64,000 nucleotides of DNA from Arcobacter arenosus (GTDB taxonomy: Bacteria; Campylobacterota; Campylobacteria; Campylobacterales; Arcobacteraceae). Position numbers and translations under genes: made by a program. Numbering within the stretch: position 1 is the stretch's first letter; every line of letters begins with the position of its first letter. Location of the stretch: contig NZ_VANU01000002.1 in assembly GCF_005771535.1 (NCBI RefSeq), positions 62,001 to 126,000 on the forward strand. Reading direction: 5' to 3'. The notes below the pieces were generated by a model, which searched no databases, was not told the DNA's origin, and saw only the letters and a program-made list of their open reading frames with translations. Shown one piece after another: positions 25,182 through 33,727 of the stretch.

Positions 25182-26837
25182 TTAAAATCTTTTTGGTTTT
25201 ATGGCTTTTTTTAAATCATTAGGATAGTTTTTTTCTTCTCTAACAGACCAATGATTTTTACTGATTTCTATTTCCCAAAGTGGAATAATACCACCTTGGT
25301 AAGGCTTATAAATAAGCTCTTTATTAACTGCAATCACTTTATTTAAAGAGGGTACTCTTAATGTATAAGCTTCTTTTCTAGCTTGAAATAAAATATTTTT
25401 TACAACCTCTTTAAATTCCTGACTATTTTGTTTTGTAATAAAATACTTTTGAATATATTCTTGCATTTTTTCATCTTTTGGAATTGTTGACCAAACACTA
25501 TTATTTTCATAAATAAAAAATACCGTCCAAGGATTTTGATAATACCAGTCATCATCTCCCCAAACTAAAATATCCCACTTTTGTGTATTTTTATTCTTAT
25601 TGGTATTAAGTAATTGCTTATATATATCTTTTTCACTTGTCGTGATTTTGTAGTTGAATTTAACCCCATATTTTTTTAATTGATATTCAATGCCTTTCAA
25701 TAAGAATAAAAATCTATCTTGAGTAAAAATCTCTAATTCTAATCCGTTTAATAGTTTATTAATTTGGTTTTGAGATAATTTTTTTTCATTTATTATATAT
25801 TCATTAGCAATTTCTTCAACAACTTTATAATTTATTGATGTCGTAAAAGGGGAAACTTTGCCTTCATTTTTATAAACAAAATTAAGTAAATTTTCTTGAT
25901 TTAAGGCCTGATTTAAAGCAACTCTTACCTCTTTATTTAAAAGCTTTTTATTTCCATTTATTAAATTAAAAAAAAGTACAAAATTATCTGTCGATTTTGA
26001 AACAATAAGCTTTGAATAAGGGGATAAAATAACTTCAAGTTTTTTATTAAATGGGATTGGCATTAAATCTAGTTTTCCCTCATTTTTTGTAATATCTTCG
26101 ATTGCTTTATTTATATCAAGTTGCGTATAAACTGTTATATTTTTTATTTTGGGGTAATTATAATTCCAATAATATGGGTTAGCAATTAATTCAATTTTAT
26201 TTGTTTGTTTATCCCCTAGTGCATAACCACTTTTTATAATATATGGTCCCATTCCAAATTCCCCTGCAACTTTATTTGCAGTTCCAGTTTCTCCACCAAC
26301 AGGATTATAGTATTGAATATACTCTTTTGTATAAAAATAGACCCTTGCTAGGTCAGTTAAAAACATCTCATACTTTTGTTTTAATACAATTTTTAAATGT
26401 CTTTCATCAACTTTAAAAACATCAAAATCTATTTTGTTAATATTTGTATACAAAAAAGGATTCTTCTTAAAAAAATTAAGATTATAAATAGCATCATCTA
26501 TTGTAAAAACATCGCCATTTTGGAATTTTAGATTTTCTCTTAATTCAAAAATATAAGTAAAATCATCAACTCTTTTATGACTTTTTGCTAAATCATATAC
26601 CCAACCTTTTTCATTATCATAAGATCTAATAAGACCTGCATTTGTAGCTTTTGCAATATATGAATATGGAATTGATGGTAAAAATATATTTATATGGGAT
26701 TTTGGATGAAGCTTAGATGCTATATTTTTTGAAGAGATATCTTCTCTAAACTCAAACTCTTTTACAATATGAGATGAAGCTTCTAAATAAATAGTTAAAA
26801 TTAAAATAAAAGATATTAGTTTAAAGATTTTAAACAA
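25182..26837 (-). CDS. Periplasmic substrate-binding protein (SBP_bac_5 family), orphan, sensor-linked
   Basis: A 551-residue exported protein with a signal peptide (MFKIFKLISFILILTIYLEASS). The oligopeptide/nickel-binding fold is shown by IFLPSIPYSYIAKATNAGLIRSYDNEKGWVYDLA, KFQNGDVFTIDDAIYNLNFFK, GEFGMGPYIIKSG and the late GIIPLWEIEISKNHW. No ABC permease or ATPase is adjacent. Instead the gene is sandwiched between a response regulator (8-base overlap) and a kinase (1 base). I infer a sensory role analogous to TorT, which presents TMAO to TorS in Escherichia coli, although TorT belongs to a different periplasmic-binding family. Confidence 0.85.
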   Translation of the reverse strand: MFKIFKLISFILILTIYLEASSHIVKEFEFREDISSKNIASKLHPKSHINIFLPSIPYSYIAKATNAGLIRSYDNEKGWVYDLAKSHKRVDDFTYIFELRENLKFQNGDVFTIDDAIYNLNFFKKNPFLYTNINKIDFDVFKVDERHLKIVLKQKYEMFLTDLARVYFYTKEYIQYYNPVGGETGTANKVAGEFGMGPYIIKSGYALGDKQTNKIELIANPYYWNYNYPKIKNITVYTQLDINKAIEDITKNEGKLDLMPIPFNKKLEVILSPYSKLIVSKSTDNFVLFFNLINGNKKLLNKEVRVALNQALNQENLLNFVYKNEGKVSPFTTSINYKVVEEIANEYIINEKKLSQNQINKLLNGLELEIFTQDRFLFLLKGIEYQLKKYGVKFNYKITTSEKDIYKQLLNTNKNKNTQKWDILVWGDDDWYYQNPWTVFFIYENNSVWSTIPKDEKMQEYIQKYFITKQNSQEFKEVVKNILFQARKEAYTLRVPSLNKVIAVNKELIYKPYQGGIIPLWEIEISKNHWSVREEKNYPNDLKKAIKPKRF

Positions 26838-27516
26838 AACGATATCCTGAACCAGAGAGATTCATAATTATATCAGTTGGAAGTTTTTTTCTAAGATTTC
26901 TAACAAGTGAACGTAAAGCACTATCCGTCATAATATCATCACCCCAAACTTTATCTTGAAGTTCTTCATAACTAGTAATTCTATTTTGGTTTTTTATCAA
27001 AACTTCAAAAAAAAGTATCTCTTTTTTATTTAAAACAACTATCTCATCTTTATAATACAATTGTTTTTTATCAAAATCATAACTATAGTTTTCATCACTT
27101 TTTAACTTAATAACTTTATTTATCTCAAGTAAATTTACACAAGACTCTAAAACCTCAAATAAAGGTTCTAATTCAACTGGTTTTACTAAATATTTTTCCA
27201 TATGTAGTTCAACTGCTTCCATAAGATATTTTTTATCTGTATGGGCAGTTATCATAACTACAGGTGTTTGCCTATCATTTTTTCTTATTTTTTTTACAAG
27301 GTCAATGCCATTTAACAAGGGCATATGAATATCACTAAAAATAATGTCAGGTTTTTTTTCATTATAAAGTTCAAAGGCTTCTTCACCATTTGAAGCTTCA
27401 AATACCTCTTTTACATAGTATTGTAAACTATCAGCAATATTCTTTCTTATACCCTCTTCATCTTCTGCATAAAGAATAGTTAATGTTTGTAGTTTCTCTA
27501 ATAACTCTTTTTGCAT
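26830..27516 (-). CDS. OmpR-family response regulator of the TorA operon
   Basis: A 228-residue regulator: receiver domain with AEDE near residue 17, D in IIFSDIHMPLLNG, K in YLVKPVEL, and a winged helix ending ALRSLVRNLRKKL...GSGYRF. It lies 30 bases after the cytochrome gene and overlaps the substrate-binding protein gene, so torA, cytochrome, regulator, sensor protein and kinase appear co-transcribed. The four 11-bp-phased repeats upstream of torA (30561-30604) are its most likely binding site, giving autoregulation (inference). Confidence 0.9.
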   Translation of the reverse strand: MQKELLEKLQTLTILYAEDEEGIRKNIADSLQYYVKEVFEASNGEEAFELYNEKKPDIIFSDIHMPLLNGIDLVKKIRKNDRQTPVVMITAHTDKKYLMEAVELHMEKYLVKPVELEPLFEVLESCVNLLEINKVIKLKSDENYSYDFDKKQLYYKDEIVVLNKKEILFFEVLIKNQNRITSYEELQDKVWGDDIMTDSALRSLVRNLRKKLPTDIIMNLSGSGYRFV

Positions 27517-27546
27517 AATGACTCCTTGTAGTGATTATATCAAATC

Positions 27547-28104
27547 TTAGTGAGAAGTTTTGATTAAACCATCTGATGCATTTGATTTTAAATATCTTAA
27601 AAGATATGCACTCTCTTCCTCGTCAAGTTTTGCAAAACCTTTCATAGGTGTAAATAGTGCTTCCCATTCAATCATAGTATGATGATTTACAACTTGCGCA
27701 GCATGACATTGAGTACACATTTCATAAAAAAACTCTTCATGTTCTTCCCAAACTTCTGCACTATTTTGGGTTAAATACTCTTTTTCAACCATTCCAACTA
27801 ATTCAACTTGGTTAGAGTTTTTCTTATTTAGTTTAAATCCCTCATCCATTTTTGCAATTAAAAGCTCTTTTTCTTTTGTTGAATAGATATTGTTTCCATC
27901 AATAAACCCTTTTATTGATACCTTTGCCTCTTTATCCATATCCTTTAAAATCTCTACAGGAACTCCAAGATAAAGTTCAACCATTTTTCCATCTTCACCT
28001 TTTAATTTTGTGTTTTGAAAGATGAATTGTTCACTTGCATTTACTTGGGAAAAACACCCAAGTAAAAGTGATACTAAAATAACAAGTTTAAATAAATTTT
28101 TCAT
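27547..28104 (-). CDS. Monoheme cytochrome c, electron donor to the TorA-like reductase
   Basis: A 185-residue secreted cytochrome with one heme site, CTQCH (C130, C133, H134), in its C-terminal half, followed by the expected LRYLKSNASDG end. The signal peptide ends near LLLGCFSQ, so lipid attachment at C17 is possible. It matches the Cj0265c-type partner of Campylobacter TMAO/DMSO reductase. I start it at ATG 28104, preceded by GGAG six bases upstream; an in-frame TTG at 28116 lies inside torA. The torA stop is one base away. Confidence 0.85.
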   Translation of the reverse strand: MKNLFKLVILVSLLLGCFSQVNASEQFIFQNTKLKGEDGKMVELYLGVPVEILKDMDKEAKVSIKGFIDGNNIYSTKEKELLIAKMDEGFKLNKKNSNQVELVGMVEKEYLTQNSAEVWEEHEEFFYEMCTQCHAAQVVNHHTMIEWEALFTPMKGFAKLDEEESAYLLRYLKSNASDGLIKTSH

Positions 28105-28105
28105 A

Positions 28106-30514
28106 TTATGCTCCAATAATCACTGGTGGTTGATAAGCCATATTTGGTTTAACAGCACCTGCTTTTTTAATCGACACTAAACAAGTATTTGCAGTTGTTG
28201 CTTGTGCCATAGATGAAGTTGGTCTAGATGAAGTTAAAAGATTTGCTTGACCAGAATTACATCTAGAACCTTTTTTAGTTGGATCTTCAGGTGAATACCA
28301 AGCTCCCTCTTCAATTGCAACTACACCATCTCTGATTGTATTTGTAACTACAACACCAGCAAGTAATGAACCTCTATCATTAAATACTTCAACAATCTCA
28401 CCATCTTTTACACCAAATTTTTTTGCATCATTTGGAGATATTCTAATTGGTTCTCTACCTTGAACTTTATGAACACTTTGTACCCATGTATTATCTAATT
28501 GAGAATGAACTCTATATGTTGGGTGTGGAGAAACTAAATGTAAAGGATATTTACTAACTAATTTTTTGTTTCCTAACCATTCAGCAGGCTCCATCCAAAA
28601 TGGGTGTCCTTTAAAATCATCATGCCCAAAGCTTGCAAATTTTTCAGAGTAAATTTGAATTTTTCCTGTTTCAGTTTTTAGTTTATTATTAACTGGATCT
28701 TTCCTAAAAGCTTCATGTCTAACATATTTTCTTGCACTATCAGGGATATCATATTTTACAACACCTTCTTTCCAGAAATCTTCAAATGAGATTTTCATCT
28801 CTTTTGCAGCATAAGATCTTTTATATAATCTTTCAATCCACTCTAAAGCAGTTCTTCCTCTAGTAAACTTTTTCTCTTTTCCAAATCTAGCTGCAAGTTG
28901 AGCAAAAATAACATAATCATCTCTAGATTCATATCTAGGTTCAACAACTTTTTTCATAGCAAAGATTCTATCTTGAGAGTAAGACATACCTGAAGTAATA
29001 TCATCTCTTTCTAAAGTTGTAGTTGCTGGCAAAACAATATCTGACATTTTTGCTGTAGGCGTCCACCAAGGATCTACTGTAACAATAGTGTCAAGAGTTT
29101 TCATAGCTTCAACTAACTCATTTACATTTGGTTGATGTCCAATTGGAGATGAACCTGTACAAAGCATAAACTCAACTTTTGGATAAGTAACTTCTTTCCC
29201 TTTATAAGTAACTTTTTTACCTGGATTATTAATTAAATCACTCATTCTAGATGCAGGAATATTTAAATTAACTTTATTTCCTCCACCTTGACTCATCCCA
29301 CCAACCGTTGCTTTTCCTGAAGAAGCATCTCCACCACCTGCATAATGCATAGAAAAACCAAATCCTCCTCCAGGAAGTCCAATTTGTCCAATCATTGAAG
29401 CTAAAGTAATTAAAGTCCAATCAACTTGCTCCCCATGATGTGCCCTTTGCATTGCCCAGTTTCCTGCAATAAAAGTTCTATTTGAAACCATAATTTCAGC
29501 TAACTCTTTAATTTTTGAAGCTGGAACTTCTGAAAGTTTTGATGCCCATTCAACAGTTTTATCAATACCATCACTTTTCCCAAGTAAATATGGTAAAAAC
29601 TTATCAAAACCATAAGTGTATTTTTTAATAAATTTATCATCATATTTTTTTGATTTGTATAAATAATTCATCATACCAAGCATTAAAGCAACATCAGAAC
29701 CAGGTCTAACTTTTACCCAATCAGCATTAAACTCTTGTGCAGATTTTGTATAAATTGGATCAATAGAAATAAATTTAATTCCAGCTTTTTTATACTCTTC
29801 ATAAGCATCAATATTTCTATGATTTGGCACAGCCCAACCAATTCTATTTGTTTTATAAACATCAGCTCCCCATAAAACCATAACTTTTGTATTTTCTATG
29901 ATTTGTTCATGGGCAGTTTGAATAGAGTAAACTTCCATATCTCCAACAATAGCTACATTTGTAGGACCAGCTGCCCCATTTGAATACTCACCAGCAGTTC
30001 CAACTGCTCCACCAATTTGATTAAAGAATCTACCTGCCATAGCATTTGGTTTAAATGCACCTGGATGTGCCCATCCTGAATAAGCAGAGTTATAAAGTGC
30101 CTGATTCCCACCATTTTTTTGAGCTTTCTTGATAGCTTTTGCAGTTAAATCTAAAGCCTCTTCCCATGAAACTCTAACAAACTCCTCTTGACCTCTTAAA
30201 TCTCCTCTTCCCTTTCCCTCAAGATAAGATTTTCTAACAACAGGATATTTAACCCTTGAATTAGTCATAACTCTATCTGCTAAACCTTTTACCATAACTG
30301 TTGGGTTTGCATCTGAATCTAACTGTGCAGTTATATCAACTATTTTCCCATCTCTTACATGAGCATGAAATGGTCCAAAGTGAGAAGCATGTGGAATTTT
30401 TTCCGTTCTATTAGCAAGTTCACCTGCAACTACACCACTTAAACTACCACTTACTGCAATTGCTGCAGACCCAAGTGCTCCTTTTTTAAGAAAGTCTCTT
30501 CTTGAAGTTTCCAT
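28106..30514 (-). CDS. torA: Molybdopterin S-/N-oxide reductase, TorA/DMSO-reductase family
   Basis: A periplasmic Mo-bisPGD enzyme of 802 residues that reduces trimethylamine N-oxide and/or sulfoxides as a respiratory acceptor. The twin-arginine signal SRRDFLKK is at residues 4-11. LYNSAYSGWAHPGAF supplies the serine Mo ligand region, and NWAMQRAHHGEQVDW, TLASMIGQIGLPGGGFG, DIVLPATTTLERDD and HPTYRVHSQLDNTW are conserved with TorA/TorZ/BisC. There is no N-terminal Fe-S cysteine motif, consistent with this family. It is first in a five-gene operon with its cytochrome and a two-component system. Substrate preference cannot be read from the sequence. Confidence 0.9.
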   Translation of the reverse strand: METSRRDFLKKGALGSAAIAVSGSLSGVVAGELANRTEKIPHASHFGPFHAHVRDGKIVDITAQLDSDANPTVMVKGLADRVMTNSRVKYPVVRKSYLEGKGRGDLRGQEEFVRVSWEEALDLTAKAIKKAQKNGGNQALYNSAYSGWAHPGAFKPNAMAGRFFNQIGGAVGTAGEYSNGAAGPTNVAIVGDMEVYSIQTAHEQIIENTKVMVLWGADVYKTNRIGWAVPNHRNIDAYEEYKKAGIKFISIDPIYTKSAQEFNADWVKVRPGSDVALMLGMMNYLYKSKKYDDKFIKKYTYGFDKFLPYLLGKSDGIDKTVEWASKLSEVPASKIKELAEIMVSNRTFIAGNWAMQRAHHGEQVDWTLITLASMIGQIGLPGGGFGFSMHYAGGGDASSGKATVGGMSQGGGNKVNLNIPASRMSDLINNPGKKVTYKGKEVTYPKVEFMLCTGSSPIGHQPNVNELVEAMKTLDTIVTVDPWWTPTAKMSDIVLPATTTLERDDITSGMSYSQDRIFAMKKVVEPRYESRDDYVIFAQLAARFGKEKKFTRGRTALEWIERLYKRSYAAKEMKISFEDFWKEGVVKYDIPDSARKYVRHEAFRKDPVNNKLKTETGKIQIYSEKFASFGHDDFKGHPFWMEPAEWLGNKKLVSKYPLHLVSPHPTYRVHSQLDNTWVQSVHKVQGREPIRISPNDAKKFGVKDGEIVEVFNDRGSLLAGVVVTNTIRDGVVAIEEGAWYSPEDPTKKGSRCNSGQANLLTSSRPTSSMAQATTANTCLVSIKKAGAVKPNMAYQPPVIIGA

Positions 30515-30560
30515 TTTCTAATCCTTTTTTGAACTTTATGTTGAAACTTTAACAAGAAAA

Positions 30561-30604
30561 AATCGAAAAAAAATCGAATTACAATAGATTTCTAATCGAT
30601 TATT
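30561..30604. promoter_or_regulatory. Four 11-bp-phased direct repeats between torA and porin
   Basis: AATCGA occurs at 30561, 30572 and 30594, with AATAGA at 30583: four units at exact 11-base intervals, each followed by an AT-rich pentamer. OmpR/PhoB-family regulators bind direct repeats with this helical phasing. The array lies 47 bases upstream of torA (minus) and 50 bases before the porin (plus), so it could control both. Confidence 0.65.
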
Positions 30605-30653
30605 TTCCTATTTATTTTCTTTATCATTTGAAAATTTTAAATAAGGAGAAAAA

Positions 30654-31811
30654 ATGAAAAGATTAAATTTAGGTTTATCTTTTATTGCAGCATTATCTAT
30701 TTATAGTACTGCAAACGCTCAAAGTTTGGCTGATGCTTTGACAAATGGAAAAATAAGTGGTGAAGTTACATCTACTTATGAAAATAGAGATTTTGATATA
30801 GATTCTGGGACTTACTACAGAAGCAGTGCTTATTCTGTTGGCTCATTTGCATTAAAATATGAAACAGATATTTGGAACAATTTTGCATTAACTTCAAAAT
30901 TTAGAGCTTATGCAACTATATATGAAGATGATGATAACTCAAATACAGGAACTGGTAAGGGAGATGCATCTAGTAGATTTTATGAAACTGGAACTAATAA
31001 GAATGTTGATATAGAAGAACTGTTTTTATCATATGAACCAAATGATAACTTTTCAATAAAAGCAGGTAGACAATTTATCTCATCATATTGGATAAATAAA
31101 ACAAATGATGCAATTAAAATTGATGCAAATATTGAAAACACTTCACTAGAAGCCATTTGGACACTAAGAAATGGTAGAGTTTATGCAAGGGATTATAGAC
31201 CTGTAAGTAAAGTAAATAGTCATGATGGAGTTTTTCAAATAGCTTTAAATCATAAGTTTAATGATATGTTTACCCTTAGTGCCTATGATAGAATTGAACC
31301 AGATATAAGAGATATTATGGGAGCAAAAGCTGATGCTAAATTAGGTGATTTTTCTTTTGGAATTCACTATGCTTCAAGTAAAGAGGATGATTCGTCAATA
31401 AAAGATTCTAACTTAATTCATTTAACTGCAAGTACTACAGTATTAGGATTCACTCCATATGCTGGTTTTATTAAAGTAGATGAAGAGGCAGCTTTCCCAG
31501 GTTGGACAAGTAGTGGTGAGACAATTGACCCTATGGAAGAGGGGGATTATATATATGAAAAAGATGCTCAAACTTTATATTTAGGTGTAAGTAAATCATT
31601 TGGAAATTTAAGTTCTACATTATTATATGGACAAACTGACTATTTATCTGGAAATGATAAAAGAAAAGTAAAAGAAACAACTTTATGGCTAGGGTACCCA
31701 ATAACAAAAAAATTAAATGCAAACCTTGGTTTAACTAATGTAAATGAAGATGAAAATTCAGCGGCTAGCGATTTAAATCAAATTAACTTTACACTAGCAT
31801 ACTCTTTTTAA
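30654..31811 (+). CDS. Outer-membrane porin (Opr/major outer-membrane-protein type)
   Basis: A 385-residue beta-barrel with a signal peptide ending at NAQS. The mature protein shows alternating amphipathic strands, a DIDSGTYYRSSAYSVGSFALKYET opening, AGRQFISSYWIN near one third, and a terminal strand INFTLAYSF ending in phenylalanine as required for barrel assembly. Such Opr-type porins are common in Campylobacterota. It is divergent from torA across the phased repeats and ends in a strong hairpin terminator. It may provide uptake of the reductase substrate (inference). Confidence 0.85.
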   Translation: MKRLNLGLSFIAALSIYSTANAQSLADALTNGKISGEVTSTYENRDFDIDSGTYYRSSAYSVGSFALKYETDIWNNFALTSKFRAYATIYEDDDNSNTGTGKGDASSRFYETGTNKNVDIEELFLSYEPNDNFSIKAGRQFISSYWINKTNDAIKIDANIENTSLEAIWTLRNGRVYARDYRPVSKVNSHDGVFQIALNHKFNDMFTLSAYDRIEPDIRDIMGAKADAKLGDFSFGIHYASSKEDDSSIKDSNLIHLTASTTVLGFTPYAGFIKVDEEAAFPGWTSSGETIDPMEEGDYIYEKDAQTLYLGVSKSFGNLSSTLLYGQTDYLSGNDKRKVKETTLWLGYPITKKLNANLGLTNVNEDENSAASDLNQINFTLAYSF

Positions 31812-31817
31812 ATAAAA

Positions 31818-31840
31818 AAGCCCCTCTAAAAAAGGGGCTT
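31818..31840. terminator. Intrinsic terminator after the porin
   Basis: AAGCCCCT (31818-31825) and AGGGGCTT (31833-31840) form a perfect 8-bp GC-containing stem around a 7-base loop. AT-rich tracts flank both sides, so it could work in either direction. It begins seven bases after the porin stop. The rest of the 303-base gap to pfkA (31812-32114) is AT-rich and contains the tandem repeat listed next; I see no gene in it. Confidence 0.85.
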
Positions 31841-32020
31841 AATGATTTAATTTTAATTATTTTATTTTTAAGTTCAGACCTTTCGATCAACAAAAATTTA
31901 TATACTAATATTATCAGCAATAAATTAACCTATAAACTTACTAATCTCCTATGTAATTATTTAAATTAATAAGGGAGGGAGAGATAATTAATTTAATAAC
32001 TACATATTCCATTAGAAATT

Positions 32021-32110
32021 TTATTGTAGTAAATAAAAATCGCAAAAAAATCTATTTAAAAAATTTTATTGTAGTAAATAAAAATCGCAAAAAAATCTAT
32101 TTAAAAAATT
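32021..32110. repeat. Two tandem copies of a 45-bp repeat next to pfkA
   Basis: Bases 32021-32065 and 32066-32110 are identical 45-mers (opening TTATTGTAGTAAATAAAAAT and containing ATCGCAAAAAAATC). A third partial copy (about 5 bases, TTATT) runs into the last codons of pfkA. Being the 3' flank of pfkA, the array would be in its transcript tail. No spacers are present, so it is not a CRISPR. Confidence 0.9.
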
Positions 32111-32114
32111 TTAT

Positions 32115-33185
32115 TTACTCTCCATAGGTTAATCCCATAATTTCACCTGTTTTATAAACTTCATCATCTCTTGTTACTGGTTTTAATTTTAAAGCCATAT
32201 ATTCTAAAGGGGTTGCTTGAAGTTTATTATTTACAATTGAAACAGTATTTCCATATCTTTCTGATTTTATAAGTTGTGCGGCATAAACACCAAATTTTGT
32301 TGCTAAAATTCTGTCATAAGCAGATGGTGCCCCTCCTCTTTGTTGATGACCTGGAACTGTAACTCTAGTTTCAAATCCAAGTTGATTAAGTTGTGCAGCT
32401 AATCTATAAGATACTGTTTGGTAGGGCATTGAAGCACGATGTTTTTTGAACTCTTTTCTAGTCATTTCTGATTCTTCTTTACTTATTGCACCCTCTGCTA
32501 CAACGATAATTGAGAAGTTTTTACCTTTTTTTCTTCTATTATTAAGTGCTTCTTGAACTTTTTCAAGGGTATATGGAATTTCTGGAATTAAAACAACATC
32601 AGCTCCACCTGCAAGTCCTGCATATAAAGTAAGCCATCCAGCTTTATTTCCCATAAGTTCAATAATCATAACTCTATCATGAGAGTCTGCTGTTGTATGA
32701 ATTCTATCTATTACCTCTGTTGCGATATCAACGGCACTATGAAAACCAAAAGTTACATCAGTCCCATAAATATCATTATCTATTGTTTTAGGTAAACCAA
32801 TAACATTTAAGCCCTCTTCCCTTAAAAGATTTGCATTTTTATGGGTACCATTACCCCCTAAAGTAACTAAACAGTCTAATTTTAATTTTTCATAGTTTTT
32901 AATCATATTTGAGACTTTATCAACACCATCATCTTCAATATTTCTCATATTTTTAAAAGGTGTTCGTTGAGTCCCAAGCATTGTCCCACCCCTAGTTAAA
33001 ATACCAGAAAAATCACTTGCTAATAACTCTTTATATTTATAATCTATTAATCCTTGATAACCATTGTAAATTCCAACAAATTCACAATCAAAAAGTTCAT
33101 ATGAAGCTTTTGCTACACCTCTAATTGCTGCATTAAGACCTGGACAATCTCCACCACTTGTTAATATTCCAATTCTTTTCTTCAT
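32115..33185 (-). CDS. pfkA: 6-phosphofructokinase with mixed ATP/PPi-type signature residues
   Basis: Phosphorylates fructose 6-phosphate, the committed glycolytic step. 356 residues: SGGDCPGLNAAIRG at the N-terminus, LGGNGTHKNA (G113 aligns with Gly104 of E. coli PfkA, the ATP-type residue) and GLPKTIDNDIYGTD (K133 aligns with Gly124, which is Lys in pyrophosphate enzymes). The catalytic Asp136 is present. The G/K combination is known from the ATP-dependent group of actinobacterial-type enzymes, so ATP use is likely but not certain. Campylobacter and Helicobacter generally lack this enzyme, so its presence is informative. An inverted repeat lies just upstream (33200-33215). Confidence 0.9.
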   Translation of the reverse strand: MKKRIGILTSGGDCPGLNAAIRGVAKASYELFDCEFVGIYNGYQGLIDYKYKELLASDFSGILTRGGTMLGTQRTPFKNMRNIEDDGVDKVSNMIKNYEKLKLDCLVTLGGNGTHKNANLLREEGLNVIGLPKTIDNDIYGTDVTFGFHSAVDIATEVIDRIHTTADSHDRVMIIELMGNKAGWLTLYAGLAGGADVVLIPEIPYTLEKVQEALNNRRKKGKNFSIIVVAEGAISKEESEMTRKEFKKHRASMPYQTVSYRLAAQLNQLGFETRVTVPGHQQRGGAPSAYDRILATKFGVYAAQLIKSERYGNTVSIVNNKLQATPLEYMALKLKPVTRDDEVYKTGEIMGLTYGE

Positions 33186-33199
33186 AGATTACCTTCATT

Positions 33200-33215
33200 T
33201 ATGACTTGTGTCATA
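33200..33215. promoter_or_regulatory. Inverted repeat upstream of pfkA
   Basis: TATGAC and GTCATA are perfect 6-bp arms separated by TTGT, 15-30 bases before the pfkA start. The TGAC-N4-GTCA core resembles Crp/Fnr-family half-sites and would place an operator at the promoter or leader. The regulator is unknown. Confidence 0.35.
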
Positions 33216-33283
33216 TATAAATTATATTTTTTAAACAATTATACTCTTTATTGAATAATTTTCATTATTTATTATTAGAAAAA

Positions 33284-33727
33284 CTATTTTATTGATACAT
33301 ATATTTCAATAAAATTTTCTTTTGAATATTTCTCAAAATCAATTGTATAAGCACGTTCATATTCACTATCTTTTTCAAAATATTCCCAAACATCTTTCCA
33401 GCACTCAATAACAATTTCAGGTAATTCACCCTCTTTTGAAAAAACTAAATATCTTTGGTCTTTTATAATAATTGCATTTTTTGGTTTTGTAACTTCAACT
33501 GCAACGGTAACTGTATAATCTCCATTTACGTCAGATTCATAATCTGAATAAACTCCATACATTGACGATTTATTAGCTTTATTAAAAGTTTTTCCTAAAA
33601 TATTTTTATCTTGATAATCATCCCAAAGTTGACCAATTTTAGCTGTTTCAGGATTCATCTCATTATTGTTATTTGTTCTTACTCCTAGACCTGCTACCAT
33701 TAATTTTTCTATATGTCTAACTTTCAT
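33284..33727 (-). CDS. GyrI-like small-molecule-binding domain protein
   Basis: A 147-residue stand-alone effector-binding domain. The pattern KVRHIEKLMVAGLGVRTNNNNE, then ATAKIGQLWDDY-like and MYGVYSDYESDVNGDYTVTVAVEV, matches the GyrI/AraC effector-binding fold, here without a DNA-binding domain. Such proteins bind drugs or lipophilic ligands. Its start overlaps the response regulator stop by 4 bases, so it is the last gene of the small regulator operon. Function unknown. Confidence 0.72.
   Translation of the reverse strand: MKVRHIEKLMVAGLGVRTNNNNEMNPETAKIGQLWDDYQDKNILGKTFNKANKSSMYGVYSDYESDVNGDYTVTVAVEVTKPKNAIIIKDQRYLVFSKEGELPEIVIECWKDVWEYFEKDSEYERAYTIDFEKYSKENFIEIYVSIK

Noticed and set aside
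32021-32110. CRISPR array
   Set aside because: The 45-bp units are directly adjacent with no unique spacers, and no cas genes are in the window.
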